55,242 nt of DNA from Gloeophyllum trabeum ATCC 11539 (taxonomy: Eukaryota; Basidiomycota; Agaricomycetes; Gloeophyllales; Gloeophyllaceae): positions 2,414,534 through 2,469,775 of the forward strand of contig NW_006920413.1 in the NCBI RefSeq assembly GCF_000344685.1. Direction: 5' to 3'. The notes under the pieces are model-generated. The model saw nothing but the letters and a program-made list of their open reading frames with translations. It was not told where the DNA came from and searched no databases. Positions 33,384 to 43,285 of the stretch are shown in pieces (the first letter of the stretch is position 1; the number at the start of each line of letters is the position of its first letter). The position numbers and the translations under genes are program-made.

Positions 33384-35117
33384 CTAGTTTACGGTACTCT
33401 TGAGGTCAGAGAACCTGGGCAATAATGCAATCCCCTCCTTCCAACGCGCCGCATTGGCCTCTTCAGCCACCTTTTTCCCATATTCCCCAGCAAAAGATTT
33501 AGCAGAGCGAAACCCAAAGTCGTGCCACCTGAATAATCCACCTGCGGTAAACATGGTCATGGAAGCCCTCTTCTCACCTGGTTGAACACCGATATTAGAA
33601 TGCTCCAGAATGGCGGAGCAAATAAAGATGGTGGACCCTGGAGGAAACTCGATGACCAGCTTCAATGGCCATATGATAATATGGCCGCTTGTCTTGGGAT
33701 TGTAGTATCCAAGAGCCGTCACAGGACACCATCCACATACATAGTTCAGGTGATCCGTGTGGATAAATGTGCGCACCAAAGGGCCAAAATTAAATGCATA
33801 GCTGGCGAACACAGATTTTTTGAAGAGCCGTTGGAGGTTGGGGTATGCCTCGTATATGTTGTCCATGGTGGAGGAGTAGTATCTAAATAGCTTTGGGGCA
33901 TAAAGATCAAAGGCCTCTGAAGCACAGAGTCAGCTCAACATGAAGGCGATCAGGAAGAAGACTCACGGTTGGCAAATCCCACAATTCTCTGGATATATAC
34001 GTTGTCCAACAATGACCGGACCACCAGGGCATTGATGACACTATTGATTGCAACATTACCAGGAACCTATGTGGCAACAGACGTGAATATCGGTCTCCCG
34101 AAACCGCAAAACACTTACCTTTCTCCCTCCCCCATAAGACACCCCCGTAATTGCCTCAGGGAATTTACCCCGACGATGGACTTTCTTTGAGTCAGGGCAG
34201 TGGAACCTGGCCCCTTCTCTTTCCAGAGCGTCGAATGCACCTTTATGAACTTCTTCCCACCCTTGGCCTCGAGGAGACCCTGCCAGCATAACGAGAATTT
34301 CGCCATCAGATGTTGGGTCTCCAACGGCCTTTGGAGTTCTATAAGACATATTAGTGATTGGCATGCCACATGAGGGGAGTAACTCACATCCCATCCCAGG
34401 GCACATAGGTCATCTCCTGTATCTCTGGGTCGTCCAGCTTATACTCCTTCATCTCAGGTTCGCCAACCTTCAACATTTTACCTTGGTGGCCTGATTTGCC
34501 TCGGTGAAGACTGGCTATAGGCTTGACAGTAGGGACAGGCTGGGTATCGCTCGCACGCTTGAAGGAGATGGACTTTTGTTTCAAGGCGTGGTGTTTCTTG
34601 GCTTTTGTCGCTGCTTGCTTTTCTTCGTAGTGAATCCTGCGATTGGCGGTTTTGAATTTTCGGCGCTGAAAAGCCTTTTTCTCCTTTGGTGTAAAAGGAA
34701 GGGCGTTGGGCCCAGGCTGTGAAGGAAGAGGCGTAGCCGAAGGAATAGGTACGGTGGAAGGAACCGGTGTGGCAGAGGAGAGAGGCGTGGCAGAGGAGAG
34801 AGGCGTGGCAGAGCGAATGCTCGTGGTGGTAGGAATAGCTGTCCAGACTGGGCGTAAGAGTGGGCCTGAATGCCAAAGACAATGAGTTACTCACCGTTGG
34901 TGCCATCAGGCCAGACCAGCTCATCCCTGAGCTCATAGTCGTCCTCATCATAAGCTGCAGCCCCCTCCTCTAAGTCGCGTTCAAAAGCATAGGCCTCGCA
35001 ACGTGATACTGCAGAGTCGACGTTTAGAGCCTGCTTGGGCCTGATGGTGTTGTCCTCAGTCCATGGTGAAAACGCTCGCCCTGAGCGAGTCACCCTACTG
35101 CCCGAGGCCTCAGGCAT
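33384..35117 (-). CDS. 2-oxoglutarate/Fe(II) dioxygenase, probable TET/JBP-like family
   Basis: Five exons, 35117-34895, 34865-34388, 34338-34119, 34066-33967 and 33916-33384, encode 517 residues. The N-terminal 230 residues are disordered, with SATPLS repeats and a Lys/Arg-rich stretch (KEKKAFQRRKFKTANRR). The C-terminal double-stranded beta-helix carries the expected ligands: HTD (His393, Asp395) for iron, His446 in ILEHSN, and Arg457 in EKRASMTMFTAGG for 2-oxoglutarate, with GHIIIWPLKLVIEFPPGST between. This order matches the fungal TET/JBP-like proteins described as expanded in basidiomycetes and associated with transposons. TET/JBP enzymes oxidise 5-methylcytosine or thymine in DNA; activity on DNA is not proven for this protein. 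The start is the first ATG and gives the in-phase splice to exon 2. Confidence 0.78.
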
Positions 35118-35269
35118 TCTCCCATCAGGTAGTAGTGCTTTGAGCTATGATATGTCAATGAAGATCTTGGTTGGCCAACACTCAACGGCTCACCTCTCGG
35201 AAAACCCGACACGCGTAGGCAATGGCTGTAACATCGGATTATAAGCACAGGATGGTCACATCAGCACCA

Positions 35270-36690
35270 ATGAGGCACCATGGGCCGCAAACCACGCTCC
35301 AAGCAACCCCGACCGCAACACGCACGGCCTGCCAACACACGAGGGTCCGCAATATTACCCAGGCTACGCATGCACGTTGGGGGCAACAGAGACGTGGAAT
35401 CGCCGGGGAATCCTCGTAAGTGCAAGAAGAATGTACACTCACGATGCATCCTTCCGACGCACGAGGGTGCTCGAAGGCGCGAATACGGGACCCGAATCGA
35501 GTGCAGCCAAGATACGCGTCGAGGGTACAGGGAATCCCAGAGGACCTTACGGGTGTCCGACAATGAAGATGTGGGCTGTGGAGAGATTGACAGAGAGCCA
35601 CCAGATATTATAAGTAAGCAACAGGAGGCCCGTGCGCTGGCGTCTGCAGCTACGGGGAACACGCTGGCGGGACAGTAAGCCGGTATCGAGACGCGACAAG
35701 CGCCACGGACGCGAACGCGAACGTGTGACGCTTGAGCGGTTTGCGGACTTAGCGGATTTGTGCAAGCTCAAGCAGCGTATCGACATACGGCTATGACTCG
35801 CAACCTAACTCGCCGCCATTTGCATTCACTCTCCAGATAGGCAGCATGCGCGCCGACACGTACGTGTCATCGCGGCGCGGTAGCAGCATGATCAGAAGTC
35901 TGCATCTGCCGCGTTTACCAACATTAACGACGCGGCGTCAACGTTGGCGGCCTCACGCTAGCTTTGGCTCAGGATGGCTTGGGCTATGGGTGGGGAGGCT
36001 CGGTGCGTCTTGCATTACACAGTTAACAGATTGACATCTGACATCTCATGGTTACTTCTAGATATGCTGAGCTACTCAGCAACACGTATGGGCACCGTCG
36101 TCTTGGTCCCGCGGCCCCGTGTTCTACCTCGTCGCGCGCGCCCACCTCTCCCGCGAACGCGGCCCCTTCCTCACCGCGCGCGCAGCGTGTGCGCAATGCG
36201 AACACGCGAGGACGTGCGACTGCAGGTGGAGCGGACCCGTGTTCTACCTCGACGCGCGCGCCCACCTCTCCCGCGAACGCGGCCCCTTCGCCACCGTGCG
36301 CGCATACTTCTTCGTGTGTGCGCAACACAAACTCGAGTGCTCGGGCGTAATGTACGCTCAGGACACGTTGGCGGACTACATTTGTACGTCTCCGCTCTCC
36401 CTCCTCATCAGATTACTTCTGTTTCTCATTTCTACATTCACTTCCTAGCTTCCTCAATGACGTTATGCATATCACACAGCCAGGCTATACTCCCACTACT
36501 GGTCAGTGTTTTCCACAGGGTTTTCCCTTTCTCCGTATTCACTTTAGATCGCATGATCATGCAGACAACACAATGGAGCCCCACGCGATACAATGTGCGA
36601 GATGGGGCACCGCGCGACAGTCGTGGTGCTGCACCTGCGTACGTTCCTCCTCCAGGTGTGGGCAATGCGGATGACCGCCGAAGACGCTGA
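35270..36690 (+). CDS. GC-rich gene-like segment, exon structure unresolved
   Basis: Several plus-strand stretches read like protein: HEGPQYYPGYACTLGATETW before a GTAAGT donor near 35415; NPRGPYGCPTMKMW near 35540; the duplicated block FYLDARAHLSRERGPFATVR followed by VCAQHKLECSG at about 36120-36350, ending at a GTACGT donor at 36382; and TTQWSPTRYNVRDGAPRDSR to a stop at 36688-36690. I could not join them in one phase with confidence, so the gene may be broken or have more introns than I can place. The segment is much richer in CG than the flanking transposon genes. The Cys/His spacing hints at a small zinc-binding module. No family is recognised. Confidence 0.35.
36117..36340 (+). repeat. 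In-frame tandem duplication, 120-bp period
   Basis: GTGTTCTACCTCG at 36119 and 36239 starts two units spaced exactly 120 bp (40 codons). About 60 bp are nearly identical, then the units diverge. Both encode FYL.ARAHLSRERGPF followed by a Cys-containing stretch (CAQCEH in unit 1, CAQHKLEC in unit 2). Confidence 0.8.
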
Positions 36691-37173
36691 CCATGTTCCC
36701 TCGGGAATGCGCGGCGGGTAAAGTTGAGATGCGCAGTTGCCGGTCGCTCCCCGCCATTCCGATGCTCTCGTGTCCGGCCTGAGACGGTGCCACGGCAGAG
36801 ATGGCGGAGGCTGCTTGGAGTTCAACCTGGTGGACGGTATCTATGCATGAATGAATGGGAAGGGGTGTCGGAATGAGGGAATGGCCCGCCGATGTTGGTC
36901 AAGATTGAAACCTATGGAAATACTAGAGCTTCGTGCCCATGCCTACTATTCCTCTGAGCCGTACAGCAGAATGAGAAAGCCGAGGATGGCTGCCGATGAG
37001 CACACGGCTAGCAATATGGATGACAGGTCCTAAATCTTCTGCCTTCAAGATCTGATCTGGCTAAGCCACTGCCTGTGGCGGCATCCGCCCCCTGCTCTCT
37101 CCTCAAATCTCAGGAAGCTTCTCCCAAATCGCTCTGGCTCCCTCCGCCGTACTGTCTTCACTGGTGCTCTAGG

Positions 37174-39011
37174 ATGCCCTACTGCAATGGCTTAGGCAAT
37201 GATAGCCAGCCATGTCGTTGCCAGCGTTTTGTTCTGGAGGAATCTTCTTCTTCAGACACTGACGTGGGCTGGTCCGACCACAGCACCGGGAACGACAAGA
37301 AGAAGCGAAAGAAGAAGAAAAAGAAGAAGGTATGCGAATGCGGCCACAATGCCAGCCTCCACGCTGCAGAGGATGGATCAAGTGCAAGAGCTCCTGCTAA
37401 GTCTGGTCGTGACTCCTTAATGTACTCTATTGTCGACACGTATTCCAATGGCTTCAAGCGACTCCAGATGCCGGAGAAGACCAGTGAAGAGAATGCAAGG
37501 AAGGAGGCTGTCGCAGGGCTAAGGGCTGTCCAGGATGATGAGGATGACGGACGAGCATTGGTGAAGGGACGGGGAGGCAAAACACGCTTCAAGGTGATGT
37601 ATCCGCGCCTCTCCCAGACGAATAACCTCTGAGTGCTGGTTCTAAATTAGCCTTCCATCTCCAAGTCCAAGTCCAAGCCGGAGTTCAAGACTAAGAAGAC
37701 CTCAGCCATGAAGGGTGTCACTGTCGGTGGTGTTGTCATGGTTCCGTACGGGTTGAAGGTAGGCATCTACCTTTTGTACCTTCGCTCTTAAAATATTCAC
37801 CAAGCTACTCTACAACAGTCCAATGGGAAGCTTAAACGTGATCGGACCCCTACTCCCAATGACATTGAGGGCGGCAAGCATGGCGAGAAAGGTTATAGGG
37901 AATCTAGGTTGTTCACTGAGGGCGTATTCCAGTTCTACAAGGAGTGGAGCATGCAAGCAATCGACAACTGGCTGCACGATCTTTTCCCTGAGGTCTTTGC
38001 TTACATGGATGCCCGCTATGGTTCCCCTGAGGAAGGCTGCTACCACTGGGCGCTTTTGACCAGGAACAGGCAGCGCCTGATTGCCGTTTGTAAGTCGGAG
38101 GTGACTGGCACCGATTTGCATAAAGTCAGGGGTGTTGGGAGGAGTCCGGAGGATATGAAATTGTACTTCAGTGCGTAGCTGTACGCATCCTTAGCTGCTA
38201 CTGCTCAACATTTTTTAGCCACCAAGAAACCCCTCCCCAAACAGGTATACGAGAACTGGGAACTGGCCACAGAGCAAGCCCGCCAGGGCCATACTGAGCC
38301 AATGTCACCCACTGAAGACCTAGGCGATCCCACTACAGATGAAGAGCTACTTGGTGTCTCGGATGATGGACAGACCGGTCTTGATCCCACACCTCCCCCC
38401 CGACCCCAGCCTAGGCCAGCCTACAAGGGCAAGAGCAGGGTCATCTCTGGACGAGGAGGCAAACTCTCTGTACTCACGCCCAGTGAGCCTTCAGGCTCTT
38501 CTGATGAGGGAGATGACGGAGGGGAGGATCATGGAAACGGCGAGGTGGCAGGTCCTGGTCATCAGTCAGTACAGCGGTATGGCAAGGGGAAGGAACTGGC
38601 TACGACTGAGAGGGTGAAACCTGCTGGCTATAAACGGCTAACGCTGGATGATAGTGACTCTGACATTGAGTGGGTCAAGGGGCCAGCCAAGAAGGCAAAG
38701 GACGTACTTGGGTCTCCGCAAGGTGAGCTGTGGAAGTTAGCCGATGAGGAAATGCCAGCCTAATATTTCTCTCAACAGTGAAGACTTCTGTGGCCGACCC
38801 ACTGATGCCTGCTCCAGGTCTGTTTGACAACGGTTGGGGAGATTTCTCGTTTGGTATGCAAGCCGGACCTTCTGGCATTGCGGGAGGGTTTGTTGACAAT
38901 GCGTCTGGGAGTGGAGGGAGTGGTACAACCTTTGGATCTGCTCGAGGTCTGGAAGCAGATGGTACGGGTTTCCAATCGCCGGGCAAGCCCAAGCGAAGCC
39001 CATGGGCGTGA
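37174..39011 (+). CDS. Basidiomycete Cys/His- and Lys-rich protein of unknown function, transposon-borne
   Basis: Five exons, 37174-37593, 37651-37758, 37819-38170, 38219-38722 and 38779-39011, give 538 residues. The N-terminus MPYCNGLGNDSQPCRCQRFV plus a later CECGHNASLH supplies a possible zinc site (Cys4, Cys14, Cys16, Cys54, Cys56, His58, His63), separated by an acidic loop and a Lys/Arg run at about 42-52 that may be a nuclear localisation signal. The central conserved domain (about 210-300) includes WSMQAIDNWLHDLFPEVFAY and YHWALLTRNRQRLIAV. The C-terminal 230 residues are acidic and disordered. I recall similar proteins (MPYCSGLG start) as a multi-copy agaricomycete family without assigned function. 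The stop lies 345 bp before the right terminal repeat. Confidence 0.75.
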
Positions 39012-39300
39012 CCGCATTGTTTCCTATGGTATCTTTTATGTAAAGTACCAATGCCTGAAGCAAGTATTCGTGTTGTATGGGAGTGTAGGCTGCTTGCAAA
39101 TGCCGGTGGGCTGGTGCGTTCACTAGACTTCGGTGATTGTACTACCTTCGGTACGAACATGACCATGGCCACGACCATGGCCATGCTTGGCTACTTGTTG
39201 TGAATATGTAGTGGAACTTGTTTTTATACATGGATTACTCTGGCTTCAAAATATATATATATGGCACGTCTCATAGGTATGCTGTGTTCTGGCATTATGT

Positions 39301-39374
39301 GTGCAAAAATGCAGTGATATATATATGGAGCTCTATATACGTGCATGGCAATAAAAGTGCAAATGAACCGTCAT
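39301..39374 (-). repeat. Right terminal and subterminal repeats of the transposon
   Basis: GTGCA (the complement of the left-end TGCAC words) occurs at 39301, 39341 and 39357, the last inside the 19-bp terminal repeat at 39356-39374. Orientation is mirrored relative to the left end, as expected for a DNA transposon. Confidence 0.72.
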
Positions 39375-39382
39375 ACCATTAT
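39375..39382. repeat. Right copy of 8-bp target site duplication ACCATTAT
   Basis: This octamer is identical to 30013-30020 and lies directly outside the right terminal repeat. Confidence 0.9.
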
Positions 39383-40452
39383 ACTGCATGTAATAGAATC
39401 ATTGGACTGCTGCTGAAGGTCTCGCTTGCAAAGCTCATGTAGCAGCGGCCTAGATAATCGCCAGTATCGCCGACCGGTTTCGCTGAGAGGGTAAAGTACG
39501 CGGATATGTGAAAGAGTACGCGCGGAGTCCAATATCGCGCGGACGCTTCTGTCACGTGACCCGATGGATGGTCGGTGAGATTTCTATTCACTAATTCTCG
39601 GTATTTTCTGGCGGTTTTTTTGGTGCTATGGCATATTTTACATGAGAGGACTCCTCCTGCAGCATTATATATGATATCGAATGAGGGAAACGTCTAAGAC
39701 GCAGAATGACCGTTTTTAACGCGATTTGGGACCCCAGACACTGAAGAGGGGCCTACTGATGGTGTCCGTGTCAGAGATCCGGATCTTTGCCCCCTCTTGG
39801 ATCCTCGAGCTCTCAACATTCCCTGGCGTGCTCAATGAAGTGCGCGTGCACTGAGCATATTCTGGGTCAATCCATGTTATCATTGTAACAGAATCCCCTC
39901 CATGGATCCACGTCCACTGCTGGATCGAAGCTGGCGAGCGCTGATGGGCAGTGGTGGGCGTCAAGGTCGGGCAGGCTTTGAAGACCGTGTTGCTATGTCC
40001 CCATGGCGGCTGCACGCCAATCATTACCCTAGATACAGCACTGAGAAGAGTTGTCTCAGAGATTTCAAGATTACCTGTCGCCCTCGCGGAGACGAGAGAG
40101 ACGATGAGTGGACACTTCCAAGTCTTGCGTTTGAGCTCTTACTGATTAAGCTTGGGATTTTTCTTGGAGTGCGCCGGAAAAACAAGAGGAAATCGAGGCG
40201 ACTTCGAGTCACCTGGCATATACTGCAGTCAGCCAAGATGTACGTACGCAATGTAATGTACAGCTTCGATTTCGCAGGGCACATTGATTGAATATCTCAC
40301 TACTCCTCGATCGCATCCTAGTGTCACGACATCCAATTGGCAGGCCCTGTAGTATCGACAGTCAGGTTGCTTCTGTCCGATATCATCGCGACAAACTTTA
40401 TTCTCCCCAGATATTTAACGGATACTACGTGTGGCAGCTCACATGTGGAAGA
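39383..40452. other. 1.1 kb intergenic DNA right of the transposon
   Basis: A plus-strand frame at 39902-40291 and minus-strand frames at 39716-40284 lack any recognisable domain. No RNA gene is seen. The right end should hold the promoter of the hydrolase gene. Confidence 0.4.
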
Positions 40453-42639
40453 ATGTCATTATTTCCCAACCTCCTCAGGTTGGTTTACGCTCTCGCTTTC
40501 TTGTCGGTTACAGTCGCTGGAAGTGCATCGGATCCAAGACTGTCGTACGCTTATGCGCGTGTTGCAACGGAGGACTTGACGCTCACGAGTTCAAACAGCG
40601 GCGACGTGCAGTGGGGTCCCTGTAATACCGGCCCAGAAGGCTTCCTTTGTGCTAATGTATCCGTCCCCTGGGATTATAATAATGTAAGCGACCCGAGGAC
40701 CATGAAGATATTCGTTTCTCGATTACCCGCGACCAATGCAACTAGGCGAGTTGCCCTTCGCCAATTGCACTATTGTCGCCATGAATGACATGTTGTAGAC
40801 TTGGTAGCATCTTCCTCAATCCTGGAGGACCTGGTAGTCTAATATCCAGGCTTGTTCTCTACTCCATGTTCGCTAACCCTTCCCTCAGGCGGCTCCGGCT
40901 CAGGTCTCAGCTTTGAGGCGGGGCAGAGTCTGTCGGCTGTTCTAAAGGGTATATTGCTTTCTCGCCCGGCTTACCTGTACTTGGTTGCTCACCAGGTACA
41001 TCGAAGGACAGTATGATATAATCGGATTCGATCCGCGCGGTGTGAAGCAATCTGAGCCTTACATCTCTTGCTTCGATAGCCTTTACGACCAAGAAATGTT
41101 CTCCCGAGCCACGCGGAACTTCGGTCTCAACTTGCCATCCAATATTAGCGCCTATGTAGGAGAAGACCTGACAAGGCAATTAGGACTAGTATCATCCAAT
41201 ATCTCTTCCTTGTCTGCACAGTGCTACCAGAGAACCGGAGACGTCCTCAAGTTTATGGGTACGTTGTATAGCTGTGTTGGTGAAGGCGCAGTACTCACAG
41301 AAGCAGGAACCGAGGCTGTCGTACATGATATTGATACTATGGTGAAGGCCTTTGATGGAGAGAACGCCCTCATAAACTGTCAGTACTCGGCCCTTCCTTG
41401 AAATCTTCCGTGGCGTCATCTAGCATATATAGACTGGGGATGGTCTTACGGCACTATCATCGGACAGTACATGGTACAAATACTCCCTCCTGAGCGATTG
41501 GGTCGCATCATCATCGATGGCGTCGTGGATTCCCAGCTCTGGGCAAATGATCCTCTCTCTGAAACCCCGTCAAGTGAGCAAGTCTGTAATACTCTGCTGC
41601 GACACACGGCTCACGTAGCACCTCAGCAACGACCGAAATCGGCGATGTCCTGCAGGGATTTGCGGATAGTTGTGCTGCGGCTGGAGCTGCATGCCCACTG
41701 TCTAAACTGACGTCAAGTGGCATCATAGCGAAGATTAATGCCACTCTGGACTCTCTATATGCCTCACCTGTGTCCGTGGCTGATGTCGGCTATCCCGCAG
41801 TGGCAGACGCCAGCCTCCTGCGAGGTGTACTTCAGAACGGCATGTACAGCATTATCGACTGGCCGGACCTCGCATCCACTCTGGATCAGGTGTTCACAGG
41901 GAATTATACTCCTTTGGTCCAAGCTATCCTTCCACCCATTGACGCTAACGACAAGACCAAGCCAGACCTCTCTGCGTACGCCAATGCTGTGATTGCTGTA
42001 AGCAGGGCCTGGAGGTCTTGGTGGTCGGCACTAATTACCCGCTTTCTTGGACAGTGCAATGACGCGCGTCAGCTGGACCCATCTCCTTCAGTGCAGCAAG
42101 AATCGGACAAGATAATTCAGGCTTTACAGCAGAACTCGCCCCAGATTGGAGAGCTGGGATACACTGCCCATCTCTGTCAGTACTGGCCAAGCATTTATTA
42201 CAGTCAGAGTCGTTACAACGGTTCTATTGGTTTACCCGATGGCATATTGAAGACGCCCATCCTCATCTTTACGTGAGCTCCCCCTCTACACTATGGGGTC
42301 GCTGTCACCATACTCATATGTGGCAGTCAAGGGAACGACCCCGTGACTCCTTCCACCAACGCCGAACGGGCAGCTCAGCGTCTCGGTAATAATGCTAGGT
42401 TGCTGGAGCAGCCTGGCGGCTTCGGACATACGGCCATGAGCCAGATGTCCTTCTGCACTTTGCCAATTGTCCAGTCGTACATGCTATATGGCAAGGCGCC
42501 GGACAACGATCGTACCGTCTGCCAGGTGAATCAGTTGCCTTTCGTATCTTGGAATGCTAGTGCAGCAGAGAATACCACGGAAGGATTGGATCTGGAGTCT
42601 AGACAAGCATGGGTTGCCCTAAACGGGCAACTGTTCTGA
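40453..42639 (+). CDS. Secreted TAP-like alpha/beta hydrolase (tripeptidyl aminopeptidase family)
   Basis: Nine exons, 40453-40745, 40799-40833, 40889-40948, 41007-41258, 41307-41378, 41433-41573, 41627-41997, 42055-42272 and 42327-42639, encode 584 residues. A signal peptide of about 23 residues is followed by GPEGFLCANVSVPWDYNN, the oxyanion region IFLNPGGPGGSG, GFDPRGVKQSEP, the nucleophile elbow GWSYGT (Ser242), and the TAP C-terminal domain with the acid in QGNDPVTP (Asp485) and GGFGHTAMSQMSFC (His515). The family (peptidase S33/TAP-like) releases N-terminal peptides or hydrolyses small esters outside the cell. Intron 1 only keeps the frame if its donor is GC (AG|GCGAGT, 40746), a known minor donor type. 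The conserved R-L-G-S-I-F-L-N-P-G-G junction supports this. Confidence 0.9.
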
Positions 42640-43285
42640 TCGTCCTCCCCCACATGCGCGAATGTCTGAACCTCGGACGGAATTAAATACTACTCGTTTA
42701 AATACCTGTCATATACATATCGCTCTTTCAGATACACACCTCCTTGAATTATCTCATTCAGATCCCCTTAGTGCCAGGGGAGAAGGCTGCAGAGCCCTTG
42801 GCCACAACGTGTCTACCATGGTACCCACTAAGGTCGACTGCAGCAGATATCCTAGGTGGACCGAAACTTAGAACAAGGATTGCAGCAGATTTGAGTTGCT
42901 TGGTGCCTGATCCTGAAGAAAACCACCAAACGGGCATGACGAGAAGCCACCGACGCAGATTGCAGCACGAGACCTACAAGCGCTGTCCAAGCATTCATCG
43001 ATTGTCAGTCTCGTAGGCATGCCTAAGTTCTCCCCGGTGATCAGGGAGACTTCACTGTGGCCGCACACGGCGCCCGCAAAGGCGTGCCGATCGCGGGTAT
43101 GTCAGCAATATTCCGACATTGATCGCGAATTCGATAGACGCCAAATTTCGTCTTACAGCCGTCGGGAGCTCGGGAGCCCGTCTTCATCAATGGTGCAGAG
43201 AGACATAAGGTGCCTCAGACCGAGCCCCTCCGAAGGGCTGGTGAGGCGTAAATGCCAGACCAGGCAACTCGCCCAACAGCGAAGG
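42640..43285. other. Convergent intergenic region
   Basis: The hydrolase gene and the minus-strand gene ending at 43286 converge on this 650-bp stretch. Open frames are short and unconvincing. Nothing else is recognised. Confidence 0.45.

Larger units (their letters stand above)
30021..39374. mobile_element. 9.35 kb DNA transposon-like unit carrying BTB, integrase-core and TET/JBP-like genes
   Basis: The terminal inverted repeats are ATGACGGTCCAAATGCACT (30021-30039) and, reverse-complemented, ATGACGGTTCATTTGCACT (39356-39374), matching at 16 of 19 positions. A second ATGCAC..TATA block is shared a few bases further in. The flanking octamer ACCATTAT is perfect on both sides. Inside are a BTB gene (-), an integrase-core gene (+), a TET/JBP-like dioxygenase gene (-), a gene-like GC-rich segment, and a Cys/His-rich gene (+). 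The ends do not fit the YARNG rule of hAT elements, and no KDZ, Tc1, Mutator or Helitron protein was recognised. The integrase-core protein is the only transposase candidate. The boundaries are seen; that all genes move together is inferred. Confidence 0.85.

Noticed and set aside
39240..39335. AT dinucleotide runs near the right transposon end, possible origin or terminus
   Set aside because: Simple repeats; the true end is fixed by the terminal repeat and target duplication at 39356-39382.
30021..39374. Assignment of the 9.35 kb element to the hAT or KDZ superfamily from its 8-bp duplication
   Set aside because: The termini start ATGACGG rather than YARNG, and no hAT or KDZ transposase frame was recognised, so the class is left open.
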